A stretch of 64,000 nt of DNA, taken from contig JBEKGS010000003.1 of assembly GCA_050012675.1 (NCBI GenBank), forward strand, positions 60,717 through 124,716, given 5' to 3'. Under the pieces are notes generated by a model, which worked only from the letters and a program-made list of their open reading frames with translations, did not search any database and was not told where the DNA came from. This stretch comes from Fen-455 sp050012675. Its GTDB lineage: Bacteria > Actinomycetota > Acidimicrobiia > Acidimicrobiales > Bog-793. The position numbers and the translations under genes were made by a program. Shown here in pieces: positions 24,864 through 33,904 of the stretch. Every line of letters starts with the position of its first letter. Positions within the stretch are counted from its first letter, which is position 1.

Positions 24864-25548
24864 ACTCGAGACGGGTCCCGTCGCGGTCGATCCTCCACAC
24901 CGACTTGTTGCCACGGACCGTGAAGTCGTCGCCGTCGGCTACGAGCGCCGTCTCCTCGTCGATGCCGATCAGGGTCGCGTCCGAGGGCGTGCGGGCCAGC
25001 ATGCGTTCGGCAAGCCCGGGCATCCACTGCTCGAAACGGTCGAAGTGGGGGAGCACCACGAGCTGGGGCACGACGGCGAGGCCCTCACCGCTGTAGCGCC
25101 CAGGCCGGCGGAAGTCGTCGGCGAGCCTGCTGAGCGCGCAGGCACCGGCCGAGCAGCCTGCAAGAGCCGCGCCCGAGCGCCAAGCTCTCAGGATCGCCTG
25201 CCAGACCGCCGTGCCGGCGAGCGTGTGGGCGAGATAGCCGGGATTGCCACCGGAGAGGTAGACGAGGCCGGCTCCGGCCACCTTCAAGGCCAGTTCGGGG
25301 CGGTCCGCGTCCTCCGCGTCGAGCACCTCGAGTGCCACGGGCTCGATGCCCATGGAGGCGTAATGCGCGGTGGCGAGATCGGTCCAGTAGCGCACCCTCT
25401 CCGGCCCCTCCTCGGCGGCGGCGGTCGGGAGGAAGACGGCGCGTTGCGGGCGACCGGCCAGCAGTTCGGCGTCGACGGGGACCATGACCTCGAGGAATTC
25501 GCCACTGCCGACCAACGCCACCGGCCCGGCTCCATCTGCGCGGCTCAC
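24817..25548 (-). CDS. Peptidase S51 / dipeptidase E-like protein
   Basis: 243 residues, cytosolic. Related to peptidase E and cyanophycinase: VALVGSGEFLE at the N-terminus, the AGLVYLSGGNPGYL block, and the nucleophile elbow AGCSAGACAL with Ser133. His in LVVLPHFDRFEQW is a candidate member of the triad. Peptidase E releases Asp-X dipeptides; cyanophycinases degrade storage polymer, and neither choice can be fixed from the sequence. The last 47 bases overlap the signal peptidase gene on the opposite strand. Confidence 0.75.
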   Translation of the reverse strand: MSRADGAGPVALVGSGEFLEVMVPVDAELLAGRPQRAVFLPTAAAEEGPERVRYWTDLATAHYASMGIEPVALEVLDAEDADRPELALKVAGAGLVYLSGGNPGYLAHTLAGTAVWQAILRAWRSGAALAGCSAGACALSRLADDFRRPGRYSGEGLAVVPQLVVLPHFDRFEQWMPGLAERMLARTPSDATLIGIDEETALVADGDDFTVRGNKSVWRIDRDGTRLEFRAGEQLALPATAPR

Positions 25549-25685
25549 GGTCTTGGACCTGACCGTGTCTGCATCCGGTTTACGCTAATGGTCCTGGAGT
25601 TCGCGCCGGCCCGTTCAAGGCCGATTCGGCTGTCGTGCCGCGCGCCGCTCCCGCACCACAATCGCCCCCGACCGAGACTGCCCTC

Positions 25686-27287
25686 ATGATCACTGCCACC
25701 GACGTCGAGCTCACCGCAGGAGGCCGCCAGCTCCTCGAGCCGGTGACCTTCCAGGTCGCGCCCGGGGACAGGATCGGGCTCGTAGGGCGAAACGGGGCGG
25801 GCAAGACCACCCTCGCCAGGGTGCTAGCCGGCGAGGCTCTTCCGGCGGGGGGCAGCGTTCGCCGCTCGGTGTCGGTGGCCTACCTTCCCCAGGATCCCCG
25901 CACGGGTGACCTGAACGTCATCGCGCGGGACCGGATCCTCGGGGCGAGGGGCCTCGATCGGATCGTCCACGAGCTCCAGGTCGCGCGCACCGACATGGGT
26001 CACGGCGACGCTGAACACCAGAGCCGGATCCTCAGCCGCTACGCCAGGCTCGAAGAGCAGTTCCACCTCCTCGGTGGATGGGCGGCCGAGGCCGAGGCCG
26101 GTTCGATCGCCTCCAGCCTGGGACTGCCCGACAGGGTGCTCACCCAGCCGCTCGGCACGTTGTCAGGAGGCCAGAGGCGCAGAGTGGAGCTGGCCAGAGT
26201 GCTGTTCTCCGGAGCTCCGACGCTGATCCTGGACGAGCCGACGAACCATCTCGACGCCGACTCGATCGCGTGGCTGCGCCATTTCCTTCGCGCTCACGAC
26301 GGTGGGCTGATGGTGATCAGCCACGACGGCGAGCTCCTCGACTCGGTCGTGAACAAGGTGTTCCACCTCGACGCGACGCGTACCCAGCTCGATGTGTACC
26401 GCCTCGGGTGGAAGGCGTACCTGGAACAGCTCGCCGTCGACGAGCGCCGCAGGCGCCGTGAACGGGCGAACGCCGAACGCAAGGTCGTGGAGCTCAAGGC
26501 TCAGGCCGACCGCATGCGCGCCAAGGCCACCAAGGCCCGCATGGCGCACAATCTGGACCGGCGCGCCGCTCGTCTCACCGAGGGGCTCGAGGACGTCCGG
26601 CGGACGGACAAAGTGGCCAGGTTGCGCTTCCCCGCCCCCTCACCGTGTGGCCGCACGCCCCTCAGCGCTACCGGGCTCACGAAGTCCTACGGCTCCCTGG
26701 AGGTGTTCTCGGGCATCGACCTCGCCATCGACCGAGCGAGCCGCGTGGTCATTCTCGGGCTCAACGGCGCAGGAAAGACCACGCTCTTGCGGGTGCTGTC
26801 GGGCATCGAGCGGCCCGACGCCGGCGAAGTCGTCCAGGGCCACGGTCTCAAGCTCGGCTACTACGCCCAGGAGCACGAGACGTTGGACCCGGCGCGCACC
26901 GTGTACGAGAACGTTCGGCACAACGCACCGCCCGCCGTCACCGACGCCGAGCTGCGCCGCATCCTGGGTTCGTTCCTGTTCGGCGGCGAACGGATCGAAC
27001 AGCTGGCGGGCACTCTGTCGGGTGGCGAGAAGACCCGTCTCGCGCTGGCGACACTCGTCGTGTCGGCGGCGAACGTCCTGCTTTTGGACGAGCCGACGAA
27101 CAACCTGGATCCGGCCAGCCGCTCTGAGGTGCTGAAGGCGCTGCACAGCTACGCCGGGGCGATCGTGCTCGTCACCCATGATCCCGGTGCCGTGCACGCC
27201 CTCTCGCCCGAGCACGTAGTCCTCATGCCCGAGGGCGTGGAGGACAGCTGGAGCGACGACCTCGGCGACCTGGTCGCCCTCGCCTGA
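25686..27287 (+). CDS. ABC-F family ATP-binding protein
   Basis: 533 residues, two ABC domains in one chain and no membrane segments, so a ribosome-associated ABC-F ATPase rather than a transporter. Domain 1: Walker A GRNGAGKTT at 34-42, signature LSGGQRRRVELARVL near 158, LILDEPTNHLD. Linker region with a charged helix (ERRRRRERANAERKVVELKA). Domain 2: Walker A GLNGAGKTT near 358, signature LSGGEKTRLALATLV, LLLDEPTNNLD. Both sites look catalytically intact. Members act as translation factors or protect ribosomes from antibiotics; which applies here is open. ATG 25686 begins right at the conserved domain. Confidence 0.88.
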   Translation: MITATDVELTAGGRQLLEPVTFQVAPGDRIGLVGRNGAGKTTLARVLAGEALPAGGSVRRSVSVAYLPQDPRTGDLNVIARDRILGARGLDRIVHELQVARTDMGHGDAEHQSRILSRYARLEEQFHLLGGWAAEAEAGSIASSLGLPDRVLTQPLGTLSGGQRRRVELARVLFSGAPTLILDEPTNHLDADSIAWLRHFLRAHDGGLMVISHDGELLDSVVNKVFHLDATRTQLDVYRLGWKAYLEQLAVDERRRRRERANAERKVVELKAQADRMRAKATKARMAHNLDRRAARLTEGLEDVRRTDKVARLRFPAPSPCGRTPLSATGLTKSYGSLEVFSGIDLAIDRASRVVILGLNGAGKTTLLRVLSGIERPDAGEVVQGHGLKLGYYAQEHETLDPARTVYENVRHNAPPAVTDAELRRILGSFLFGGERIEQLAGTLSGGEKTRLALATLVVSAANVLLLDEPTNNLDPASRSEVLKALHSYAGAIVLVTHDPGAVHALSPEHVVLMPEGVEDSWSDDLGDLVALA

Positions 27288-27366
27288 GCCGCGGCCGATC
27301 CCGATGGTGCGGATGAGGCGCCACCTGAATAGCTTTGTGAAAGGCGCTACGGGCGGGAGTTCCCTC

Positions 27367-27858
27367 ATGGGCAGCCAAGTGTTACCGACGCCGGCCGAGG
27401 TCATGGCCAAGGCGACCAAGATGCTCCAGCGTGTCATGCTGCTACAGGTCCTGTGGTTCGCCTGCTTCATGGCCGGCGGCTTGTGGACCATCTGGACGGC
27501 GTGGAAGAACACGCACCTGCCCGCTTACTGTTCCGACCGCGTCAGGGCGGGTGCGGCGGCGATGGCGGCCTGTTCGCACCACTCCTACGGCGGGCCGGTG
27601 ATCCTGGTCCTTGTCGGGATAGTCGGTCTGTTCGTGACGGGGTACGTGGCGACGCGTCTTGCGGTCAGGTACCTCGGTGCCGGGGCGGCGGCCTTCTTGC
27701 GAGGTGGGCGCCGCTTCGTCGGACCTATGGGCCCGCGTGGCGGGGCAGAGTACATGGGCGGGGGATTCCCCGGCTCTTCCGGGGGGATGTCGCACGGCCC
27801 GGGTCCGAGCCTTCCTCAAAGACCCCCGGAGCCGCCGCAGGCTCCCCCAAGAGCCTGA
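27367..27858 (+). CDS. Small membrane protein with two transmembrane helices
   Basis: 163 residues, unknown function. Membrane segments at about 22-43 (VMLLQVLWFACFMAGGLWTIW) and 78-99 (PVILVLVGIVGLFVTGYVA). The C-terminal 60 residues are Gly/Pro-rich and probably disordered, ending PPEPPQAPPRA. ATG 27367 has GGGAG 7 bases upstream; an in-frame ATG at 27304 lacks any ribosome-binding site. It is convergent with the acetyltransferase 30 bases downstream. Confidence 0.65.
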   Translation: MGSQVLPTPAEVMAKATKMLQRVMLLQVLWFACFMAGGLWTIWTAWKNTHLPAYCSDRVRAGAAAMAACSHHSYGGPVILVLVGIVGLFVTGYVATRLAVRYLGAGAAAFLRGGRRFVGPMGPRGGAEYMGGGFPGSSGGMSHGPGPSLPQRPPEPPQAPPRA

Positions 27859-27888
27859 GGAGGGTCCTGGGCGCCGCAACCGTCGGTG

Positions 27889-28419
27889 TCAGGCCAGCAA
27901 GCGACGGTAGCGCACCTCTCGGTGGCGCTCCCCGGCGACCTCGAAGATCTTGTGGGCGTCGTCGAGGCGCCAGCCGTGATGCTCGTAGAACGCCCGTGCC
28001 CGGGGATTGTCGGCAAGCACCCACAGGGCGGCTTGGGTGTAGCCGTCCCGGGCTAGCCGGTCGAGGGCGTGTGACATGAGGGCGCTCCCGACGCCTCGGC
28101 GCCAGTGCCCCGGGTCGACGTAGCAAGCCTGGACCTCGCCGAGGGACGGCTCGTCGAGGTCCGTGTCCCGGTAGGCGCCGCCTCCCAGCCAGCCGGCCAA
28201 TTCGCCGTCGAGCTCCGCGACGAGCAAGAACCGGCCCTCGGCCTCGGCGCCGAGGATCTTGGTCTGCCAGTCAAGCGTGCGCTTTTCGAGGTCACCGCTC
28301 AAAGACTCGAGGAAGTCGTCCGAGATCACCCCGGCGTAGCCGCTCTGCCAGGACCTTACGTGCAAGGAGGCGACGGCGGCGGCATCGGGCAGTTCCGCGC
28401 GGCGCACGAGAAGAGCCAC
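27889..28419 (-). CDS. GNAT-family N-acetyltransferase
   Basis: 176 residues. Typical GNAT arrangement: VRRAELPDAAAVASLHVRSW at the start, FLLVAELDGELAGWLGGGAY, the CoA-binding CYVDPGHWRRGVGSALM, and ADNPRARAFYEHHGWRL. Start uncertain: GTG 28419 begins at the domain edge, while ATG 28458 adds 13 residues. It is divergent from the LexA-controlled imuA-imuB operon, and the LexA box lies about 70-85 bases upstream of it; effect on this gene is doubtful. Substrate unknown. Confidence 0.78.
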   Translation of the reverse strand: MALLVRRAELPDAAAVASLHVRSWQSGYAGVISDDFLESLSGDLEKRTLDWQTKILGAEAEGRFLLVAELDGELAGWLGGGAYRDTDLDEPSLGEVQACYVDPGHWRRGVGSALMSHALDRLARDGYTQAALWVLADNPRARAFYEHHGWRLDDAHKIFEVAGERHREVRYRRLLA

Positions 28420-28482
28420 CCTGAGAGTCTTCCATCGCCGCGTGTGTGTCACGAGCATGCCCGTCTTCAGCCTCCCGCCCCT

Positions 28483-28510
28483 TTGCTCACCGAACATATG
28501 TTCGTATACT
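28483..28510 (+). promoter_or_regulatory. LexA operator (SOS box) inside the imuA-imuB promoter
   Basis: CGAACATATGTTCG at 28491-28504 is a perfect 14-bp palindrome of the CGAAC-N4-GTTCG type bound by LexA in Gram-positive bacteria. It fills the spacer between TTGCTC (28483-28488) and TATACT (28505-28510), so LexA bound here would block RNA polymerase. With the -10 ending at 28510, transcription should start near 28517, the first base of the imuA ATG, giving a leaderless message. The identical palindrome occurs before dnaE2. Confidence 0.88.
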
Positions 28511-28516
28511 TCGGCA

Positions 28517-29329
28517 ATGGCCACGCATGCTCTTGCCGGGACGCCGTCATCTTCTGGTGCCCGGCCGGCTGCCGGCGTCGCTGTGCCCGGTCCTCGGCCC
28601 CGCCCCTTGGCGGGCCTGTTCCCGGCGGAGCGGGTACTGCCGGTCCTTCCGGAGCTGTCCGGGCTGTTCCCGGGCGGCGGCCTCCCGCGGGGTGGCACGG
28701 TCCTGCTCGGGCCGGCGTCGGCACCAGAAACGCTCCTCGGTCCTGCCCGTGACAGGTCCGGTCCCGGCTCGGCAATGGCAAACCGGAGGCCGGGGCTGAC
28801 CAGCCTGTTGCTCTTGTTGCTCGCGGGCACGTCTTCTCGCGGGCACTGGTGCGCGGTGGCCGGCCTGCCCGAGCTCGGGTTGGCGGCAGCGGCCGAACTG
28901 GGTGCCGATCTCGACCACCTTGTCGTCATCCCCCACCCTGGCTCGGAGGGTCGCTGGCAGAGCGTTGTAGCGACGCTGCTCGAGACCGTCGACCTCGTCT
29001 GCCTCGCCCCGGGCGCTCCTGTGCGGCCCGTTGACGCCAGGCGGCTGGCCGCCCGTGCGCGAGAGCGCTGCTCGACCTTGCTCGTGGTTGACGCGTACAT
29101 CCCTGCCGGTGCCGCGAGAGGGCTCCTCTCCGGTGACCCTGCCCGATCGGGACGTGTCATGGCACGTTGGCCAGGTCCCTCGGACCTGCAATGTGCCGTG
29201 AGAGAGTCGAGCTGGTCAGGGCTCGAGCCTGGTCACGGCCTGCTCAGCTCCCGGCAGCTCGAGGCTGAGGTCTGCGGCCGGGGTGCCGCCAGCCGACCGA
29301 GGCGAGGCCTGTTGCGCCTCCCGGCCTGA
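28517..29329 (+). CDS. imuA': ImuA'-type mutasome protein
   Basis: 270 residues, predicted RecA-like partner of ImuB and DnaE2 in SOS mutagenesis. The GLFPGGGLPRGGTVLLGPAS region corresponds to the ATP-binding loop area of RecA-like proteins, but the usual G-K-T/S Walker A end is missing. Later segments (HWCAVAGLPELGLAAAAELG; LDHLVVIPHPGSEG; LVVDAY) fit the ImuA pattern. Identification rests strongly on context: SOS box upstream and imuB 5 bases downstream. ATG 28517 is six bases after a good -10 box, consistent with leaderless translation. The first 40 residues are Ala/Pro-rich. Confidence 0.8.
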   Translation: MATHALAGTPSSSGARPAAGVAVPGPRPRPLAGLFPAERVLPVLPELSGLFPGGGLPRGGTVLLGPASAPETLLGPARDRSGPGSAMANRRPGLTSLLLLLLAGTSSRGHWCAVAGLPELGLAAAAELGADLDHLVVIPHPGSEGRWQSVVATLLETVDLVCLAPGAPVRPVDARRLAARARERCSTLLVVDAYIPAGAARGLLSGDPARSGRVMARWPGPSDLQCAVRESSWSGLEPGHGLLSSRQLEAEVCGRGAASRPRRGLLRLPA

Positions 29330-29334
29330 GGTCA

Positions 29335-31008
29335 GTGGTGCCCCCGGTCCGCACCCTCGTCGTCTGGTGTCCCGACTGGCCTGTAGTTGCTGCCGGGCTC
29401 GCCGGCCGGCCGGCTGCCGTCCTCGCCGCCAACCGGGTGATCGCCTCCTCTGTCGCTGCCCGGGCCGAAGGGGTGCGTCTCGGCCAGCGGCGCAGGGAGG
29501 CCCAGGCGTGTTGCCCGGAGCTCGTCGTGGTGGACGAGGAGCCGGCCCGGGACGCGCGCGGCTTCGAGCCCGTAGTCCGGGCGGTCGCGGGCTTCACACC
29601 CCGGGTGGAGCTCACCAGGCCCGGGGTCTGTGCCCTTCCTGCCCGTGCGCCGGCCCGTTATTTCGGTGGGGAGGCCCTGCTTGTCGAGAAGGTCCGCGCC
29701 ACGGTGGCCGCGGCTGTCGTGGCAGTCGCCGATGCGGCCGGCGGCGCAGCCCCCGAGCCGCCATGCCGGGTGGGGATCGCGGACGGCCCGTTTGCTGCAC
29801 GGCTCGCCGCGCGCGAAGGCGTGATCGTGCCTCACGGCACCTCGCCGGAGTGGCTCGCACACTTCGAAGTCGAGGTTCTCGGCCTGCCCATGCTCGCCGA
29901 AGTGCTGCGCCGGCTCGGGATCCGCACGCTCGGTGAGCTCGCCGAGCTGGACGAGGGTGCGGTCCTGGCGCGATTTGGCTCCGAAGGAGGTTTTGCCCAC
30001 CGGCTCGCCCGGGGCCTCGACGAGCGCTCGCTCGAGCTCGGGGACCCTCCAGCGGACCTCATGGTCTGCCGGGTGCTCGATCCACCTGCCGACAGGGCCG
30101 ACGCCCTGGCTTTTGTTGCCGTAGGGCTTGCTGACGAGCTCGTCGGTCGCCTCGCGCCGCACGGGCTCGCCGCCACCCAGCTGCTGGTCGAGGCAGAGAC
30201 CGAACATGGCGAGTCACTGCAGCGCTGGTGGAGGGGGGACCGCCCCTTCACCGCCCGGGCCATGGTGGACAGGGTTCGGTGGCAGCTCGAGGGATGGCTG
30301 CAGGGACCGGTCGTCACCGCCCCTACCGCCGGGGTCACCATGCTGCGGCTCACTGCCACAGGGGCAGTGCCCGATGACGGACGTCAGATGGATTTCGAAG
30401 GCGGTGTATCCGAGCCGAGCCGGCAAGTCGAACGCGGTTTGGCGCGCGTTCAGGGCCTTTTAGGCCATGAAGCGGTCTTGAGCGCAGTCCTTGCCGGGGG
30501 GAGAGGGCCAGGTGAGCAGGTCCGACTCGTGGCTTGGGGTGAGGAACCCGACAAGAGCCGCGCTCCGATCGCGATCAGTGCCAAGGCGGCACGCCTGGGC
30601 TCTGGAGGCAAGCGGGCGTCCGGGCACCTGCGGCGAGGGCCCCGAGCCGCTGTCGCCCAGGCTCCTCACGACGCGCCACCTTGGCCGGGCCATCTCCCGC
30701 CTCCGTCGCCGGCGCTCGTGCATCAGGTACCCATTCCTGTCGAGGTCCTCGGTCCTGACGGGGCGGCGGTCGGGGTGACCGGGCGTGGGCGGTGCACGGC
30801 AGTTCCTTCCCGTTTGATCCTGCCGATCGCCGGCGGCTCACCTCTGGGGATCACCGGGTGGGCTGGGCCATGGCCGGCAGATGAGCGGTGGTGGGATCCC
30901 GCGGCTGCCCGCCGACGGGCTCGTTTGCAGGTGCTGCTCGACGACGGGACGGCTCATCTGCTCGTACTCGAACAGGGAATTTGGCGCCTCGAGGCCACAT
31001 ACGACTGA
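29335..31008 (+). CDS. imuB: ImuB, Y-family polymerase-like mutasome adaptor
   Basis: 557 residues. Y-family (DinB/UmuC) fold: LVVWCPDWPVVAAGLAGRPA at the start, EGVRLGQRRREAQACCPELV, the LGELAELDEGAVLARFG helix-hairpin region, and the little-finger domain to about residue 350. The catalytic acidic residues expected in active Y-family enzymes are not in place (WCPDWP instead of a DxDxF-like motif), as known for ImuB, which bridges the beta clamp and DnaE2. QVRLVAWGEE near residue 390 lies where actinobacterial ImuB proteins carry a clamp-binding segment; this is tentative. GTG 29335 follows imuA' by 5 bases, so the two form an operon under LexA. Confidence 0.87.
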   Translation: MVPPVRTLVVWCPDWPVVAAGLAGRPAAVLAANRVIASSVAARAEGVRLGQRRREAQACCPELVVVDEEPARDARGFEPVVRAVAGFTPRVELTRPGVCALPARAPARYFGGEALLVEKVRATVAAAVVAVADAAGGAAPEPPCRVGIADGPFAARLAAREGVIVPHGTSPEWLAHFEVEVLGLPMLAEVLRRLGIRTLGELAELDEGAVLARFGSEGGFAHRLARGLDERSLELGDPPADLMVCRVLDPPADRADALAFVAVGLADELVGRLAPHGLAATQLLVEAETEHGESLQRWWRGDRPFTARAMVDRVRWQLEGWLQGPVVTAPTAGVTMLRLTATGAVPDDGRQMDFEGGVSEPSRQVERGLARVQGLLGHEAVLSAVLAGGRGPGEQVRLVAWGEEPDKSRAPIAISAKAARLGSGGKRASGHLRRGPRAAVAQAPHDAPPWPGHLPPPSPALVHQVPIPVEVLGPDGAAVGVTGRGRCTAVPSRLILPIAGGSPLGITGWAGPWPADERWWDPAAARRRARLQVLLDDGTAHLLVLEQGIWRLEATYD

Positions 31009-31206
31009 CAGGCGTCGCAACCTGGCGCGCCCCGGGGGAACACCGACCGGTCCGAACAGTCTCAGCGGACTCACAGTTACCGTGGAGGAAGAACTGAGTA
31101 GCCGGTCGCATGATCTGGGTATCGAGATACCGAGCCACACAAGGCGAGCTCGGGACGGGGGGCTTGGCCCTAGCGCTCAGTGAGCGCCTGACCGGAGGTG
31201 AGTCTG

Positions 31207-32646
31207 ATGGACGAACACAACGACGAGCAACCAGACCAACATACAGAGGAGCTGTCTTCCTGGGACGAGCCGGAGGCGACGGGAGCCGAGGCACAGGAAC
31301 CCTCCGACACGCCCTTCGGTCCCCGGGCCACACCGAGGCTCTGGGCTGCAGCCGGCGAGGAGTCTTCGCCTGCCGCTTTGTCGGGCGACCTGCCCGGCGG
31401 CGTCGGGACCTACGGCCGCCCGTCGTTTGCTTACGGCCCCGGCACCTACCCACCCGGTGCCTATCCACCGCCGGGTTACGCTGCCCTCGGCCAGGCGCCT
31501 TCGACCGCGCCCGGAGGTTACGGCCCAGGTGGCTACCCGCCGGGCACCTACCCACCCGGTGCCTACGGCCCGGACGGCCCGAAGGGACTGAGGCGCGGCC
31601 GCAAGCTCGGGGCGGCTGTCGCGGCGGCACTGGTCCTGATCGGGGTAGGCGGTGGTGCGGGGATCGCCTATGCGACCCGGCAGGGTTCGGGCACCGCAGC
31701 GGGACTGGCCGCCTCGCCGGCCGGGCATTCGCTCACCACGGCGCAGATCGCCGCTGCGGTCGATCCTGGCGTGGTCGACATCAACACCAACCTCGGCGAA
31801 GGGACGGGCATGATCGCCACGTCCAACGGCGAGATCATCACCAACAACCATGTGATCGAGGACGCCACGACCATCAGCGTCGTGATCGACCACCGGGGCA
31901 CTTACAAGGCGACGGTCGTCGGGACCGATGCGTCGGGCGATGTGGCGGTCCTGCAGCTGAGTGGCGTGAGCGGGCTGCCGACGGTGAAGTTCGGCAACTC
32001 CTCGACCGTAAGGATCGGGAATTCCGTCGTGGCCATAGGCAACGCCGGCGGCCAGGGCTTCCCGTCGACTGTCACCGCAGGTGCGGTCACCGCTCTCGGC
32101 CGGACGATAACGGCCAGTGACGACTATGGCCTGAGCGAGTCGTTGACCGGGACGATCCAGACCGACGCCCTGATCGAGCCCGGCAACTCCGGCGGGCCAC
32201 TGGTCGACTCGTCGGGTGACGTCATCGGCATGGACACCGCCGCGGCGAGCACGGAAGGGTCCACGCCGATAGGTTTTGCGCTCCCCATCAACAAGGTGCT
32301 GCAGATCGCCAACGACATCGAGCACGGTAGGACCGGCCACGGGATCGTGATCGGCACCGTGGCCTTTCTCGGGATCGAGGGCGTGACGGCTTCAGTCGAG
32401 GGTTCTGCATCGGCGACCGGCGCAGGCCTCGAGTACGTCGCCGCGGACACCCCCGCCTACGAGGCCGGTCTTCAGGCGGGTGACGTCATCACCGCATTCG
32501 ACGGTCACGCGACACCCACGATGAGCGAGCTGGCGACCCTGATTCACAAGCTGCGCCCCGGCGATCGCGTGAAGGTCACCTTCGTCAGCCCATACGGCGG
32601 TACCCAGACGGTGGCCGTCACCCTCGCCGCCGCGCCGCCTGCATAG
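31207..32646 (+). CDS. HtrA/DegP-like membrane-anchored serine protease with PDZ domain
   Basis: 479 residues. Cytoplasmic N-terminus of about 125 residues, with Gly/Pro/Tyr repeats (GTYPPGAYPPPGY; GGYPPGTYPPGAYGP), a membrane helix at about 134-156, then an extracellular trypsin-like domain with an intact triad: His215 (NNHVIED), Asp245 (SGDVAVLQ), Ser328 (PGNSGGPL). One PDZ domain near the C-terminus (LEYVAADTPAYEAGLQAG). This is the PepD/HtrA type used for envelope protein quality control in actinobacteria. GGAGG (31194-31198) is 8 bases from ATG 31207. Two strong hairpins follow the gene. Confidence 0.9.
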   Translation: MDEHNDEQPDQHTEELSSWDEPEATGAEAQEPSDTPFGPRATPRLWAAAGEESSPAALSGDLPGGVGTYGRPSFAYGPGTYPPGAYPPPGYAALGQAPSTAPGGYGPGGYPPGTYPPGAYGPDGPKGLRRGRKLGAAVAAALVLIGVGGGAGIAYATRQGSGTAAGLAASPAGHSLTTAQIAAAVDPGVVDINTNLGEGTGMIATSNGEIITNNHVIEDATTISVVIDHRGTYKATVVGTDASGDVAVLQLSGVSGLPTVKFGNSSTVRIGNSVVAIGNAGGQGFPSTVTAGAVTALGRTITASDDYGLSESLTGTIQTDALIEPGNSGGPLVDSSGDVIGMDTAAASTEGSTPIGFALPINKVLQIANDIEHGRTGHGIVIGTVAFLGIEGVTASVEGSASATGAGLEYVAADTPAYEAGLQAGDVITAFDGHATPTMSELATLIHKLRPGDRVKVTFVSPYGGTQTVAVTLAAAPPA

Positions 32647-32715
32647 CTCGTCCGCTCCTCCCCGGACGAGCACCCTCTGGCCGCCCCGACGCCAAGCCGC
32701 AGCGTCGGGGCGGCC
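32647..32715 (+). terminator. Double hairpin terminator after the HtrA-like gene
   Basis: CTCGTCCG (32647-32654) pairs with CGGACGAG (32663-32670), and the larger GGCCGCCCCGACGC (32679-32692) pairs perfectly over 14 bp with GCGTCGGGGCGGCC (32702-32715). They begin right after the stop codon. No T-run is present, a form common in GC-rich actinobacteria. The pair also separates this gene from the convergent reductase gene and may end transcription from both sides. Confidence 0.75.
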
Positions 32716-32819
32716 GAGGCGCGTCCGGGAGAGCGCCAATTCGCCCGGCGGCGGGTGAAGAGGATCGATCGCCCGGCCGTCGGCATCGACAAGGAGTTCC
32801 GCACAAGCCCCATCTCGGG

Positions 32820-33881
32820 TCAAAACGGGTCGGCGATCCCGGGTTGGGGGCGGGCCGCCAGATAGCGGTCCTCGGCTGGGTAGTCGAAGAACGGTACGAA
32901 GAACTCAGCATCGAGCCGAGGGGGGAGCTCGGACCCGTCCCGACCCTTGAGCGCGGAGGTGACGAGCCACTCGACCTCTTCTTCCACGGTCTCGACGTAG
33001 TTGCCGGCCGGCCTGTAGCCGATATCGACGGCCGCCGACATGTCGAGCACGATCGGGTAGGGCCGTTGCCAGGGATGCCGGCCCAAGGTTTCGGTCGTCC
33101 GGCTGTCCACGAACACCTCCTCCCGATCGTGGCCGAGCAGACCTGCGATGGCGCGCGAGATCTCGAGCGCGCTCGGCGCGTCGGGATCCGCGATGTTGAG
33201 GATCCGTCGCCCGGGCTTCGCCGCCGCCAACTCGACCAGTGCGGCGATGTTGGCGGCTGCTGTCGTGTGGTCGACGTCGGCACCACGGTTCGCGAGAAAG
33301 ACGGCCGGCCGTTGGTCGAGCGCCCGTTTGACGAAGACCCACTCGCGTGGTCTGTGCGCACCCGCGCCATGGATCTTGGACGGCCTGAGCACGGTGATCG
33401 GCAGGCCACTTCCGAGAAGCACAAGTTCGGCGGCGACCTTGCTGGCCCCGTAGCCGTTCTTCGTCCTCCAGTCCGTGTCGGCTGGCGGAACAGTGTCCTG
33501 CGTTTCGCGTACCGGGCCGTCGAAACGTGGCGGGATCGCCGAATTGGAGCTGTGACCGGCGGCATCGACGTACACGGCCCTGCTCGAGATCATCACGGTC
33601 GCGGCCGCCCTGTGCGCCAGGGCCACCAGCCCGGTTGCGTGCGCGGCGCTGTAGCAGATGCAGTCGACGACCAGGTCGGCTCCGGCGCCGAGCGCCGCGG
33701 CGAGCTGCGAGGGCTCGTCCCGGTCCGCCGCTATGAACCGCCCTCCGGCATCGGCGATCCCGCTAGGCAGGTGGCCAGCGTCCCGCCCGATCAGGTCGAC
33801 TGCCCATCCGGTGGCGAGCAGACGGGCGGCTATGGCGCGGCCGATCATGCCCGTGCCTCCGACGATGAAGGCCCGGGGCAC
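32820..33881 (-). CDS. NAD-dependent epimerase/dehydratase family protein
   Basis: 353-residue short-chain (extended SDR) protein. Nucleotide-binding VGGTGMIGRAIAARLLATGW at the N-terminus, the CICYSAAHATGLVALAHR region, and YGASKVAAE with the catalytic Tyr/Lys. Family members epimerise or reduce nucleotide sugars or isoflavone-like substrates; the C-terminal half (NIADPDAPSALEISRAI) resembles sugar-nucleotide epimerases, but the substrate cannot be told. Convergent with htrA and 23 bases after the histidine kinase gene's end on the same strand. Confidence 0.8.
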   Translation of the reverse strand: MPRAFIVGGTGMIGRAIAARLLATGWAVDLIGRDAGHLPSGIADAGGRFIAADRDEPSQLAAALGAGADLVVDCICYSAAHATGLVALAHRAAATVMISSRAVYVDAAGHSSNSAIPPRFDGPVRETQDTVPPADTDWRTKNGYGASKVAAELVLLGSGLPITVLRPSKIHGAGAHRPREWVFVKRALDQRPAVFLANRGADVDHTTAAANIAALVELAAAKPGRRILNIADPDAPSALEISRAIAGLLGHDREEVFVDSRTTETLGRHPWQRPYPIVLDMSAAVDIGYRPAGNYVETVEEEVEWLVTSALKGRDGSELPPRLDAEFFVPFFDYPAEDRYLAARPQPGIADPF

Positions 33882-33904
33882 GGTGGGAGCCTAGTGAAGG
33901 TCCC

